Assembly (NCBI GenBank): GCA_937625935.1
Contig: OW569365.1
Location: forward strand, 124,001 to 188,000
Source: Tetramitus jugosus
Taxonomy: Eukaryota; Heterolobosea; Eutetramitea; Acrasida; Vahlkampfiidae
Reading direction: 5' to 3'
Length of the DNA stretch: 64,000 bases
Part shown: positions 48,317 through 58,647 of the stretch, piece by piece
How positions within the stretch are numbered: position 1 is the first letter of the stretch
How the letters are laid out: each line of letters opens with the position of its first letter
The notes under the pieces: model-generated
Told to the model about the DNA's origin: nothing
The model's input: only the letters and a program-made list of their open reading frames with translations
The model's database searches: none
Translations under genes and position numbers: made by a program

Positions 48317-50167
48317 ATGAAGAAACCAATGGATGTCATGGAGCGAACCCCATTAACTTTGAGAAAAGAAACATTGATCAGTGATCTGGTCAAGAAAAAA
48401 TACAAGCAAATGAGGGTGAAGGATACTGCCGCTGAAGAAGTTCTTCAGATGTTGGAAGACACTGACATTACAACATTGAGTCAGTGGAATTCACTTCCAT
48501 CAATACTGAAGAACAAGTACCCTGAGTTATTGACTATGGTTCTTGATAAAGCATGTCAGCAAGTGTTTGGAGAAGTTTCCCAAACTGGTCAGCCTTCCCC
48601 TCCAGACAGACAGGCCGTTATAAATCAGGTTCTCTCTGTGTTGAAAAATATTGCGGACGACCCAAGTTATCAAAAATGGAACAAACCAGCACTTTTGTCC
48701 CCTTTTAGTCTCACTTTCCCATTTGTCGGTAGGAGTGAAACTTCGAAAGCACTGCTAAGTCACATTTGCAAGAGACTGGACAGTTCAAAAGATAAAATGC
48801 AAAATACAATTCCTTACATTGCATGTTGTGGGGGAATGGGCAAGTCTAGATATCTTCATGAACAACAGAGAGCACTGCTGGCTTACTGTGACTCGGATCC
48901 AACCAAGGAGTTTGAAGTTGCAAGGCCATTTTTACAGGAAGCTATCTCTGTCAATATCACGTTCCATAATGGAAACAACATTACACCTGCTGAATTAGAG
49001 GAAGCCAGATTGGGAGAAGCGGGAAAGCCTACACTATCAAAGTACTTGGCAGTAAGACTACTGGCTGCGTATTTTTTAGGAGATGTCGAAGTTCCCATAC
49101 ATCTGGTTATTGATCGGTTCACTAATTTTCCCTTCATCTTTGACTTGGCTATTGCAGTTGAATGTATTCTAAGGGAGTCGAACTCAAAATGTATAGTCAT
49201 TGGTGTAGATGAATACAGTGCCCTCTTGAGAGAAGGAGGAATTCTTGGAAGGAATTATCTTAAAAAAATTGTTGCGGATTGTGGAGCACTGCTCTCGAGG
49301 AGAGACATATTTTCCCATGTCCTTTTTGCTGGGACAACGTCATCACAATTTGCACAAGTGTTTACTGAATCATCCTTTTATAGCTGCAAAGTGCCCATGA
49401 ACTTGTTATCATTTGAGGAAACTAAACAAGTTATTGAAAGTTCAATTGAACTCCCTGAAAATCAAGATATCAAGACAGTTATGTCTCACTTGAATAGTAA
49501 CATTATTAGCGCTTTTCTTGGTGGACATGCAAGATCTATTGAAATATTGTTTCTCTATCTAAAACAATGTGCTGAACAACTTAGATTTGAGGTCGCATCA
49601 AAGGATCTATTGACCACTGTGATGCATAAAACGATAACAGATATAAACAGCTATTATAATCTGGGAGCAGTTCAGGATCCTATAATGATACTATGTTACT
49701 GGGCTTTGAGAACTCCCCTGAAAAGAGAAGTTGAAATTCGTGTTGGTGTCTCTGAGAAGAAAACACTCGACCGTCTGGAACGGGAAGGATTTCTAATCCT
49801 TTCATCAGCAAACAATATTGATGAGTATTTTGTGGAATTACCTGTTGCGTGGTTGCATGATTACTCTCGTCGTTTAGATCAGAGTAATATCATGTTCTTT
49901 GCACCTTTAAAAAGTGTACTTGATATCCTCACTTGCAGTACGGTGAATTGGCAGGACCTTGAAGAATTTGCCGCCCATCACTATTTGTTGAGAATTAGCA
50001 GTGCTATTATCTTGAAGAAAGAGATTATTTACATGAGTGAACTTGATTGGCCTACACCCGTTGACAAAATTTTACCGGAGCATAAGTGCTACTCCTTCAA
50101 AAATTCCAGATCAAACCTGATTACTACATATGGTAGGGTAATAGCAGCACGACTAATGTTATGTTGA
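48317..50167 (+). CDS. Crinkler/RHS-type P-loop NTPase, apparently without the C-terminal nuclease
   Basis: 616 residues. After a helical N-terminus, the NTPase begins SLTFPFVGRSETSKALLSHI, followed by a Walker A loop of the CRN/RHS kind (YIACCGGMGKSRYLHE), Walker B CIVIGVDEYSAL and a sensor strand HVLFAGTTSSQF. The family-like MNLLSFEETKQVIESSIE follows, then a winged-helix segment ending KKTLDRLEREGFLIL. This layout fits the NTPase-wHTH core of Crinkler (oomycete/amoeba effectors) and trypanosome retrotransposon-hot-spot proteins. Those usually end in a restriction-endonuclease-like domain; here only its possible beginning (LEEFAAHHYLLR...) is seen before the stop. It may be an inactive or regulatory derivative. 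Base composition looks like that of its neighbours. It starts 128 bp after PARG. Confidence 0.72.
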   Translation: MKKPMDVMERTPLTLRKETLISDLVKKKYKQMRVKDTAAEEVLQMLEDTDITTLSQWNSLPSILKNKYPELLTMVLDKACQQVFGEVSQTGQPSPPDRQAVINQVLSVLKNIADDPSYQKWNKPALLSPFSLTFPFVGRSETSKALLSHICKRLDSSKDKMQNTIPYIACCGGMGKSRYLHEQQRALLAYCDSDPTKEFEVARPFLQEAISVNITFHNGNNITPAELEEARLGEAGKPTLSKYLAVRLLAAYFLGDVEVPIHLVIDRFTNFPFIFDLAIAVECILRESNSKCIVIGVDEYSALLREGGILGRNYLKKIVADCGALLSRRDIFSHVLFAGTTSSQFAQVFTESSFYSCKVPMNLLSFEETKQVIESSIELPENQDIKTVMSHLNSNIISAFLGGHARSIEILFLYLKQCAEQLRFEVASKDLLTTVMHKTITDINSYYNLGAVQDPIMILCYWALRTPLKREVEIRVGVSEKKTLDRLEREGFLILSSANNIDEYFVELPVAWLHDYSRRLDQSNIMFFAPLKSVLDILTCSTVNWQDLEEFAAHHYLLRISSAIILKKEIIYMSELDWPTPVDKILPEHKCYSFKNSRSNLITTYGRVIAARLMLC

Positions 50168-50332
50168 AGAACATGAACTTATGGTCGAGAAGGAGTGTAT
50201 TTTAAGGATTAAGGTGAGAAGAGAGCAAAAAGTTCATCAAATAAAAATATGAGCGAACCAACTTAACTCAAGTCCTGTGTGGCGTTTAGGTGCTCACAAT
50301 TGATTTAATGGATTGAGGAACAGTTGCACACA

Positions 50333-51832
50333 TTAAAGTTCCAGTTGTATTTGAAACATTTTTTGAGCTGCTTGTTGCAGTTGGGTATTGTTCGGTTGTG
50401 AACCTGTGGCAAATGGAATGCTAAAGCATGAAGAGGGGCGAATGGGAGACGGATGATCTGGTATCTTGTATAACAGAGATCTATTGTAGTGACCAGGAGC
50501 ATGTGTGAACACAATTGTATCTCCATCACTAAACAAATCTGTCCATTCAAGAATATGCTCTTGTAATTGATCCTTAAAGTGTTTCTCGTTCAATCTTCTC
50601 ATCTCACTACCCACACTCTTTGCCCTTTTGCTCTTGTCTTGATTCACTTGTCTCTTGCCCTGCTTCTTCCGGACAACATACTTGTGAAATGTCTTGTGTT
50701 CCTTCTGTTCTATGCCTCCAGTGGCCACATGCTTATTGTTCATTGCAAATCGTGCACCAGCATAATATCCTCCATGTGTAATCATCATCATCACTCCATT
50801 GTTCACAATACTGTGATAAAGTCCACTAAAGTTGCCATTTCGTGGCAATTCCACCAACGAATCAATCATTGCGTCATCACTCTCCAATTCTTCACCTTCT
50901 CCATCACTGCCACTACTACCTCCATCGTCATCATCATGATTATCATACTCTTCCGTCAAACTACCAATAGAGTACTGATAATCACTCAATTTACTCTCGT
51001 GACTCTTGGCCGCAAACACACTTGCACTCAACACTGATCTCCACAGTGTAAACTTGAATTGACATGGATAAATGAGAGAAACGGTTACAAGTGGTATCCT
51101 TTCATCGAGTACTACACTGTTTCGATCAATTGGAAGCTCATAGAAGCACTTTGGAAGCTCAAACATCGAAATGTTTGTTTTTATCGATGCCACTGTGGTC
51201 TTTTTGTTAACTCTGAGGTTGTTTGAGTGCTTTTGATTCAGCTCGTCATCATCGTCATCACCAGAGCTATCATCGTTATCCTCCTGTTCACTATCATCAG
51301 AGCTCAAATAAAGCTCCTTCTTGGATTTTTTCTTTTGATTTCGCTTCCTCGAGGAAGTCGTAGAGGCGCTCATGGAAAAATCATCACTACTGCTGCTCCT
51401 TCCCGCCTTCATCTTTTTTCTCCGCTTCGTATCCCAATCCAAAAACCATTGATGAAATTCGATGCAATAGCTCCACATTTCTAACCATCGTTTACACACC
51501 AATTTGATCGCTACGACATTTCTGTCATCGTCACAACAATTGTTGTCATCAGTGCGAGCTTTTCCTCGTTTCGTGTCCTTTTTCATTGTAAAAGCTTGTT
51601 CTTGTTTCTCAATCGATTCACACACATTGGGCAACAAGAAGGAAAAAATATTGACGAGAACATTGTCACTCGATGATGAGGACGACTGTGTTCCATAGCG
51701 ATCATTTGAGAAGGGTGTGTTCAGTTGTGTGTTCAGTTCGTTGAGATCGACTTCATTCCTGAGTTGTCTCTGATACTTTGTCTCCTGTTCGTCCACGAGT
51801 TGCGATATATTGGCAAATGTGAGATGTGACAT
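50333..51832 (-). CDS. F-box-like plus VLRF1 (Vms1/ANKZF1-type) protein
   Basis: 499 residues. Residues about 55-125 resemble an F-box (DNVLVNIFSFLLP...VVAIKLVCKRWLEMW) split by a charged insertion. A Lys/Ser/Asp-rich disordered region follows. From about 225 there is a VLRF1 release-factor-like domain: FTLWRSVLSASVF, MMMITHGGYYAGARF, KTFHKYVVRKKQGKRQ, SVGSEMRRLNEKHFKDQLQE, DTIVFTHAPGHYNRSLLY and CFSIPFATGSQPNNTQL. Vms1/ANKZF1 cleaves peptidyl-tRNA on stalled 60S subunits; the Gln of the KQGxxQ loop, near the catalytic position, is retained. The usual zinc finger, ankyrin repeats and VCP-interacting motif are not seen. It may link ribosome quality control to ubiquitination (inference). Confidence 0.8.
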   Translation of the reverse strand: MSHLTFANISQLVDEQETKYQRQLRNEVDLNELNTQLNTPFSNDRYGTQSSSSSSDNVLVNIFSFLLPNVCESIEKQEQAFTMKKDTKRGKARTDDNNCCDDDRNVVAIKLVCKRWLEMWSYCIEFHQWFLDWDTKRRKKMKAGRSSSSDDFSMSASTTSSRKRNQKKKSKKELYLSSDDSEQEDNDDSSGDDDDDELNQKHSNNLRVNKKTTVASIKTNISMFELPKCFYELPIDRNSVVLDERIPLVTVSLIYPCQFKFTLWRSVLSASVFAAKSHESKLSDYQYSIGSLTEEYDNHDDDDGGSSGSDGEGEELESDDAMIDSLVELPRNGNFSGLYHSIVNNGVMMMITHGGYYAGARFAMNNKHVATGGIEQKEHKTFHKYVVRKKQGKRQVNQDKSKRAKSVGSEMRRLNEKHFKDQLQEHILEWTDLFSDGDTIVFTHAPGHYNRSLLYKIPDHPSPIRPSSCFSIPFATGSQPNNTQLQQAAQKMFQIQLEL

Positions 51833-52041
51833 TGTTAATTTGTTTGTTCTATTTTTCTAAGCCCCAATCGAAGAAGAAACAATCTCGCGATTTTTTATCA
51901 AAAATGCAACTTCAAATTCAGAAGCACAAGTGCAGGGTAGAAGAGAACTCGAGGTTATTATTGATAAATTTTTTTGTTTTGTTAATTTATTGAGAGTTGG
52001 TTGTGTTGTTCCTTAAGGCTTATCTGTCAGTTTGTACATAT

Positions 52042-54399
52042 TTAAGCTTGCTTTTGTTGTTGAGCAATCAAGTTCAAAGCAGATCCAGCCTTGAACCAGC
52101 CGATTTGAGCCTCATTGAATGTGTGGTTCAATGGAATGGTCAATGTTTCACCAGTGCTCTTCTTGACAATCATATCGACTGGCTTTCCAGGAGCCAAATC
52201 CTTAATCTTCAATGTGATTCTGTCTTCTGGAGCAATCTTGTCATAATCAGCTGGATTGGCGAAAGTTAGAGGCAACATACCCTGCTTCTTCAAATTTGTT
52301 TCGTGGATACGAGCAAAGGACTTTGTGATAATGGCAACACCACCGAGATGTCTTGGTTCAAGAGCAGCATGTTCTCTGGAAGATCCCTCACCGTAGTTTT
52401 CGTCACCAATGACAACCCAGTTGATTCCATTCTTCTTGTATTGACGAGCAACATCTGGAACAGCGCCATATTCGCCAGTGACTTGATTCTTGACGCAGTT
52501 AACCTTCTTGTTTTCAGCGTTGACAGCACCAATCAACAAGTTGTTGGAGATGTTGTCCAAGTGACCTCTGTACTTCAACCATGGACCAGCCATAGAGATG
52601 TGATCAGTGGTACATTTGCCAAGAGCCTTGATCAAGATTGGCACATCTTCAATATCCTTTCCGTTCCATGGAGCAAAAGGAGACAACTTTTGCAATCTGT
52701 CGCTCTTTGGATCAACGACAACTTCCAAGTGTGATCTGTCCTTTGGTGGAGCTTGGAATGTGTTTTGACCAGGGTCGAATCCCTTGACTGGCAATTCATC
52801 ACCATATGGGCACTTGAGCTTAAAGTTTTCACCCTTGGCATTCTTCAAGGTGTCCTTGGTTGGGTTGAACAACAAGCTACCGGCTAGAGACATAGCAGTG
52901 ACGATTTCTGGAGAAGCAACAAAGGCGTGAGTGCCAGGGTTACCGTCGTTTCTTGCAGTAAAGTTTCTGTTGTAGGATGTGATGATAGAGTTTTGTTCTC
53001 CCTTCTTAATATCGGTTCTGTTCCATTGACCGATACATGGACCACAGGCGTTGGCCAAAACGAGACCACCAACCTTGTTAAAGTCTCCCATAATTCCGTC
53101 ACGTTCAATAGTAGCACGAATTTGTTCAGAACCTGGGGTGATGATAAAGTTGGCCTTGGATTCAACTCCCTCCTCGGAAGCTTGTCTGCAGAGAGAGGCA
53201 GATCTTGCCATATCTTCGTAGGAAGAGTTGGTGCAAGATCCGATCAAACCAGCGCGCAAATCCTCTGGCCATCCATTCTTCTTCACGGCATTAGCGAATT
53301 CGGACAATGGAGTAGCAAGATCAGGGGTGAATGGACCGTTGATGTGTGGCTCCAAAGTGTTCAAGTCAATCTCAATCAAGCGATCGTATTCAGCACCAGT
53401 ATCAGCCTTCAAGAATTGCTTGTGTTGATCAATGTAGTCAGCCATGTCCTTTCTGTTGGTTGCAACCAAGTAGTCGTACATTCTCTTGTTGTATGGGAAG
53501 ACAGAGGTAGTAGCTCCAATCTCAGCACCCATGTTACAAATGGTAGCCATACCAGTGCAGCTCAAGCTGTCGACACCCTCGCCAAAATATTCAACAATGG
53601 CGCCTGTGCCTCCCTTGACTGTCAAGATACCAGCAACCTTCAAGATGACATCCTTTGGAGATGTCCATTCGTTCAACTTTCCAGTCAACTTGACACCAAT
53701 AACCTTTGGTGCCTTCAATTCCCATGGCAAACCAGCCATGACATCAACAGCATCAGCACCACCGACACCAATAGCAGCCATACCCAAACCACCGGCATTT
53801 GGAGTGTGAGAGTCAGTACCAATCATCAATCCACCTGGGAAAGCATAATTCTCCAACACAATTTGATGAATAATACCGGATCCTGGTTTCCAGAAACCAA
53901 TATTGTGCTTTGCACCAGCAGAGGCCAAAAAGTTGTACACTTCCTTGTTGGTGACAATGGCAGCGTCCAAATCCTTTTGAGAACCGTCTTGAGCTTGAAT
54001 CAAGTGATCGCAGTGAATGGTGGATGGAACAGCAACATCAGGAATGCCACTGGACATGAATTGCAAGAGAGCCATTTGAGCAGTGGCATCTTGCATAGCA
54101 ACTCGATCAGGTCTGAGCTTCAAGTAGGATTGACCTCTGACAATGTCTTGATTGTGTGGATCATCCAAATGACCGTACAAAATCTTTTCAGCAAGAGTCA
54201 ATGGTTTGTTCAATCTCTTACTCACAATGTCAAGTCTCTCAACAAACTTGTCCATGGAGAAGGTCTTGTCTTCCTCCAAGCGACTGAATGGAACACCACC
54301 AGCAGACGATTTCTTTGAAACGGCGCTAGAGCTAAATTGTCTAGCCGTGTTCGATCGAACATTCTTCTTACACAGATTGATTGACGCACTTCTGAACAT
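52042..54399 (-). CDS. ACO2: Aconitate hydratase, mitochondrial
   Basis: Interconverts citrate and isocitrate in the TCA cycle with a 4Fe-4S cluster. 785 residues, intronless, matching mitochondrial aconitase in length. The N-terminus [20 protein letters not shown] is a mitochondrial presequence. Cluster Cys lie in [13 protein letters not shown] and [11 protein letters not shown]. Other conserved parts are [50 protein letters not shown], the swivel-domain [20 protein letters not shown] and [20 protein letters not shown]. The overlapping plus-strand frame of 463 codons is its antisense shadow. It is divergent from the HSL-type hydrolase (271 bp between starts). Confidence 0.97.
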   Translation of the reverse strand: MFRSASINLCKKNVRSNTARQFSSSAVSKKSSAGGVPFSRLEEDKTFSMDKFVERLDIVSKRLNKPLTLAEKILYGHLDDPHNQDIVRGQSYLKLRPDRVAMQDATAQMALLQFMSSGIPDVAVPSTIHCDHLIQAQDGSQKDLDAAIVTNKEVYNFLASAGAKHNIGFWKPGSGIIHQIVLENYAFPGGLMIGTDSHTPNAGGLGMAAIGVGGADAVDVMAGLPWELKAPKVIGVKLTGKLNEWTSPKDVILKVAGILTVKGGTGAIVEYFGEGVDSLSCTGMATICNMGAEIGATTSVFPYNKRMYDYLVATNRKDMADYIDQHKQFLKADTGAEYDRLIEIDLNTLEPHINGPFTPDLATPLSEFANAVKKNGWPEDLRAGLIGSCTNSSYEDMARSASLCRQASEEGVESKANFIITPGSEQIRATIERDGIMGDFNKVGGLVLANACGPCIGQWNRTDIKKGEQNSIITSYNRNFTARNDGNPGTHAFVASPEIVTAMSLAGSLLFNPTKDTLKNAKGENFKLKCPYGDELPVKGFDPGQNTFQAPPKDRSHLEVVVDPKSDRLQKLSPFAPWNGKDIEDVPILIKALGKCTTDHISMAGPWLKYRGHLDNISNNLLIGAVNAENKKVNCVKNQVTGEYGAVPDVARQYKKNGINWVVIGDENYGEGSSREHAALEPRHLGGVAIITKSFARIHETNLKKQGMLPLTFANPADYDKIAPEDRITLKIKDLAPGKPVDMIVKKSTGETLTIPLNHTFNEAQIGWFKAGSALNLIAQQQKQA

Positions 54400-54670
54400 G
54401 ATTTTGTGTTCTGTCTGTTTATTTCTTTGTGTGTGTGTTAGTGTTGTTGTGAAGAAGACCCACCGTTAACACACACGAGCAAACATCTCGTTTTGTTTTT
54501 CCTCCGGCGATCGCTGAGAGAGAGTGGGATCGCTGTCGGAGCGCGTGGGGTGTGTGATTCCGCAAAAAATCAACACAGCAATAGGAGTTTTTCCAGTTTG
54601 GTTGACTCTTCCAAACGTGAAGTTTACAATTTTCCAGTGAACATTCCATAGTTTTGACAAAAAAGAGGCG

Positions 54671-55840
54671 ATGACACTTGCTGGGTATCTTTTGCTGATG
54701 AGCGCAATTCTCGCTGCGTTCTTCTCTGTGCATTTTCGCGGAATTCCACCGCACTCTACCGGAGTCGGCCGTATTCTGTGCGGGGCAAGCAACCTTCTGA
54801 ATACCGTACCTGGCCTACACCAAGAACAGAGCTCCTCTTTCACAGATGTGTTGAGAAGAACAAAGTTGGGCTGGAGATTGATCAACCAACTGACAGAGAA
54901 CAAAGACAGTCCCCATCCAAGTCATTTTGGTGAGTGGGTGAACCGTTACTTGTTTCCATGGGCAATTCCTGATGCCCATACACCATTGTGGTTCAATCGT
55001 ACATTTGAGGTAATTGACTCCAAGCCATACTTTTCTCGTTACTTGTCCAGGAGAAGTTCTATTCCAAAGAGAGAGCGTATTACGATTCTGTATGTGCATG
55101 GAGGAAACTTTATATCTGGCGATGGTGGTATGGCACTGAATAGCCTGTCATCGTTCTTGTCTCAGAACAGTGGTTATGAAGAGTTTGATATCATGCTTCT
55201 TAGCTATGGCTTAGCACCCGATTTTCCTATTCGCCTCATGGTCAATAGTTTGTTTGATGCACATCGTGAGCTCGTGTATGAATTTGAATGCAACCCTTCG
55301 AACATTGTTCTCGTCGGTGACAACAGCGGAGCTACTATAATTTTGAATTTCATCAATGAGATATTGACTCGAAAGAACTTTCCAGAGTCGTTCATTCCGA
55401 AAGCTATTGGTCTTTTCAGCCCATTGGTTGATTTGTCATTCGAAACAACCATGACTAATCGTTCTGATCTCATGATGGACGAACGAGTTGTTCAACATAT
55501 GAACCAGTCATTGTATTCTAAAGAAGAATATCGACCTGAACAGTATTCGCCAGTTGTCTTTAAGAAAATGATTGAGCATCCGTTGTTGCCTCGGATGTTC
55601 ATCTCTTACTCAAAGTGCGAGCGAATCACTGAATCGGTGCAGAAGTTTATTGCAACAGTTCAGAAGGTTCATGGATCAAGTCATGTGACAGAGAGAACCT
55701 TGAGAGAGGGACCAGAGTCATTCCCGTTGTATCACAATTACATTGACCAAGCAAGACAGAGTATGACCGATATGCTGCAGTTATTCCAGGAGCAGGTAAA
55801 AACTCAAGGTAATGAACCAGACCAATCATACACTGAATAA
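54671..55840 (+). CDS. Membrane-anchored alpha/beta hydrolase, hormone-sensitive-lipase type
   Basis: 389 residues. The N-terminal MTLAGYLLLMSAILAAFFSV is a signal anchor. The hydrolase part has the HGG oxyanion motif (ILYVHGGNF) and the nucleophile in VGDNSGATIILN (GxSxG). SPLVDLSFETTMTNRSDLMM is the usual HSL-family lid/acid region, and ISYSKCERITESVQKFI and SFPLYHNY (probable catalytic His) end it. Likely an ester or arylacetamide deacetylase-like enzyme at the ER; the substrate is unknown. Confidence 0.87.
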   Translation: MTLAGYLLLMSAILAAFFSVHFRGIPPHSTGVGRILCGASNLLNTVPGLHQEQSSSFTDVLRRTKLGWRLINQLTENKDSPHPSHFGEWVNRYLFPWAIPDAHTPLWFNRTFEVIDSKPYFSRYLSRRSSIPKRERITILYVHGGNFISGDGGMALNSLSSFLSQNSGYEEFDIMLLSYGLAPDFPIRLMVNSLFDAHRELVYEFECNPSNIVLVGDNSGATIILNFINEILTRKNFPESFIPKAIGLFSPLVDLSFETTMTNRSDLMMDERVVQHMNQSLYSKEEYRPEQYSPVVFKKMIEHPLLPRMFISYSKCERITESVQKFIATVQKVHGSSHVTERTLREGPESFPLYHNYIDQARQSMTDMLQLFQEQVKTQGNEPDQSYTE

Positions 55841-56109
55841 ATTAAAATATCTCAGCATTGTCGATCGAGGCAGAGCACCTGTCCAGCAAAACTAATCGTG
55901 AATGGAATGCTCGTCATCCTTTCATGACTCGCAGCGAACATTCTTCTGTTGTGCCCAGCAGAATTGGAAGTTGACGAAGACGGAGTGAGGCAGTCATTAC
56001 CAACAATAGATTCAGATTGTTCCGCTTTTCCTTTCATTGAATCAGTTTTTCCGGTCCAGTCCTTGTTCTTGGAGCTCAACAAACAACAAAGGAACAGAGC
56101 GGCTCTGAG

Positions 56110-57420
56110 ATGAAAAAGGTAGTAATTATAGGTGGTGGTGTTGCTGGATTGACATGTGCCAGCACCCTTACCAATCAATCTTCTCAATTGTTTGATATCA
56201 CACTCATTGAAAAGAAGGATTTTATCGAATCTGGCATCTATTCACTTCGTCTGATGGTACGGCCAGACGAGTTTGAATCCACACACATTTTGCTAAAGGA
56301 TCTGGAGAAACTGTACACAAGGAATGGACATTGCGTCGAGTTTATCACCGGTGCACGAGCAATCTCTCTGAATGATGAATCTGTTGTTAAGCAGGATAAC
56401 AACAACCATGAGAAGGATGGTGATGGTAGTGGTAGTAGTAGTGGAGCGAGGCGGAGATCGGTTACGATTGTGCGTGAAAATGGTAATGAAGCGGAACAAG
56501 AAATGCTGATCGAGTATGATTACTTGGTGTTGGCCACTGGTTCCATGTATTCGACACCGTATGTCAAACCGGATCCGAGCAAGCATGTGAGTAGTGAAAT
56601 GCGAAAAATCGAGCTGCAGACGTTTCACCAGCAGATTCACTCACCAGATAACAATCATGTTGTTGTTGTGGGTGGAGGAGCGCTGGGGTTGGAGCTTGTG
56701 GGTGAATTGGTCGATTTAAACGATACGAGTCGATCAACCAATCCATTCAAGATTACACTAGTCCATAGTCGAATGTTACTCAAGGATCGGTCCAACTCAC
56801 AGTCCATTCATAGTTATATCATGGATTTCATGAAAAGAAAACATGTTGAGGTCATTTTAGGTCATCGCGTTACCTCTGATGGGCCTCATTTTGAACGAGA
56901 TGTCGATCCAACAGTCAAGAAGCAGCTAAAGATTGATCCTAATCCCAAATTGGATGATGTAATACCTTCTACTGTGCGGGAAATCAATGATGCTTCCATG
57001 GTATTCTGGTGCGGCTCACTGAAACCAAGTACAGATTGTCTCGCTCAAGAAAAAGAGAATAGAGTCCCGATAGAAGTGGATTCTGCAGGCTTCGTCAAGA
57101 TCAACACCTATCTACAGTGTGAAGGTTATGAGAATATATTTGCTGTCGGTGATATCAACAATAGTCCTTGCGAGAAGCTCGCAGGAGCAGCTGGAGTGCA
57201 AGCTCAGAAAGCAGCCCGAAACATTATCCAATTGGCTGCCGGAAAGCGTGTATCGTATCAATACAAGGGCAAAAAGATTAGCTCCTATTCGCTGAGCTTG
57301 GGAACAACAGATGCTTACTTTAGTATATCTAACTACATGGTGTTGTGGGGTGGCAAGGCTGCAGCATTGAAGACAAAGAACAGTAAGAACAGAATATTGC
57401 AGCGTCTTCGAAGCGCCTAA
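56110..57420 (+). CDS. FAD-dependent pyridine nucleotide oxidoreductase, AIFM2/FSP1-like
   Basis: 436 residues. The N-terminal FAD Rossmann motif is VVIIGGGVAGLTCAS; then ITLIEKKDFIESGIYSLRLM, the region where AIFM2 proteins contact substrate, and YLVLATGSMYSTP. The second nucleotide-binding fold starts VVVVGGGALGLELVGEL. YENIFAVGDINNSPCEKLAG is the C-terminal FAD contact and SLGTTDAYF the family end. A low-complexity loop (GDGSGSSSGARRRS) interrupts the first domain. AIFM2/FSP1 reduces quinones at membranes and lipid droplets; such a role is probable but not shown. Confidence 0.88.
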   Translation: MKKVVIIGGGVAGLTCASTLTNQSSQLFDITLIEKKDFIESGIYSLRLMVRPDEFESTHILLKDLEKLYTRNGHCVEFITGARAISLNDESVVKQDNNNHEKDGDGSGSSSGARRRSVTIVRENGNEAEQEMLIEYDYLVLATGSMYSTPYVKPDPSKHVSSEMRKIELQTFHQQIHSPDNNHVVVVGGGALGLELVGELVDLNDTSRSTNPFKITLVHSRMLLKDRSNSQSIHSYIMDFMKRKHVEVILGHRVTSDGPHFERDVDPTVKKQLKIDPNPKLDDVIPSTVREINDASMVFWCGSLKPSTDCLAQEKENRVPIEVDSAGFVKINTYLQCEGYENIFAVGDINNSPCEKLAGAAGVQAQKAARNIIQLAAGKRVSYQYKGKKISSYSLSLGTTDAYFSISNYMVLWGGKAAALKTKNSKNRILQRLRSA

Positions 57421-57477
57421 AGAATCCGTCCAACTAACAATCCAGTGTCAATTTTTTAATTATTTATGCAATCTTGT

Positions 57478-58530
57478 TTACACTTTCATACGAAGAATAA
57501 TATCAGCCAGACGGATAGGCAACAATGGATACAAACTGTACACCAGATACTCTGGCCAATGAGACTCGCCGATTATTCTTTCAATGCCATCATAGCCATT
57601 GTTACGTGAGTGGAACAAACATTTGACAATTAGACCAGCAATGTAGCTTGGTGGGTTCAATCTTTTGCTCTTGGTAACTAACTTGTCCCAAGCACTGGAT
57701 GAGCTGGAAGCTTCGGAATCAAACTCTGTGTTTTCAATGAATGGTTTCAAGTGCAGAATCGATGTATCAATACCACCTGGTTCTATACATGACACTCTAA
57801 TTTTCTTGGAGCGCAACTCTCTGCGCAAAACATCAGAAAACATGGATGTGCCTGCCTTTGTCTGAAGAAGAATAATCAAACAAACAAAAGTAAATTAACA
57901 ATACATCATCACACAACATGTTCAATAGGATAGAATGAATGCACTTACCATACAATAATATCCTGAGAATGGGAGAGGCATGAAGCTCAGAATGCTACTA
58001 ATGTTCACGATACAGCTACCAACAGCAGGCTCAATCCTCTCTCCTTCACCTGTTCCCTTTACACGAACCATGTAAGGATACAGTGCCTTTACAATTCTTT
58101 GACTTGCCAACAAGTTGACTTGAGTGAGAAGCATTGTTTCTTGATCAGTCTTGTCCACCAATGCACTCGTGCTCGTTGGAGCAATTCCCGCATTGTTCAC
58201 CACACCAAACACTGGCAATTTCAACTCCTTCACCTTGTCCACCAATTTGGATTCAATATCGGACAAATTGGTCACATCGACGTGAAGCAAGTGAACATTT
58301 TCGCGATCGCCCAATTCTTTCTGGAGTTTCTCTTTTTGGATGTCAGCAGCAATGACCACACAGTTCAATTGGATCAGTTTGTGAACAGTGGCCAATCCAA
58401 TGCCTTGTGCAGCACCTGTGACCACAACAAGTTTCTTTGCTGGATCAATGGGGGTGAGCTTGAAGAATTTGACATGAATAAAGTAGACAATCGTGGTCAA
58501 CAAGATCACAACAAGAGCAGTGACAAGCAT
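57478..58530 (-). CDS. Membrane-anchored short-chain dehydrogenase/reductase
   Basis: Exons 58530-57949 and 57861-57478 (87-nt GTAAGT...TTCAG intron) give 321 residues. The intron falls inside the active site, joining YYCM to TKAGTSMF so that the catalytic Tyr-x3-Lys (YCMTK) spans the junction. The N-terminal LVTALVVILLTTIVYFI anchors it in the membrane. Cofactor motif VVVTGAAQGIGLAT, NNAG, catalytic Ser in IVNISSILSF and PGGIDT follow. The layout is like SDR9C (retinol/17-beta-HSD type) enzymes of the ER. The substrate is probably a lipid alcohol. Convergent with the AIFM2-like gene. Confidence 0.9.
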
Positions 58531-58647
58531 AGTTGTAGTTGGTTTTTGATGTGTTTGTTGTTTGTTTTTTGGCTTGAAATCTATTTTTCTCTCTGGGAGT
58601 CGAAGAACTTGGGGTGAATGTGATCAGGTTCTCCTGGCTAAGGCGCC

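Noticed and set aside
52927-54318. 463-codon open frame on the plus strand
   Set aside because: It lies fully antisense to aconitase, whose frame has all catalytic and cluster motifs. The composition (Ser/Asn/Val/Gln-rich, no domain) is typical of a shadow of a strongly codon-biased gene.
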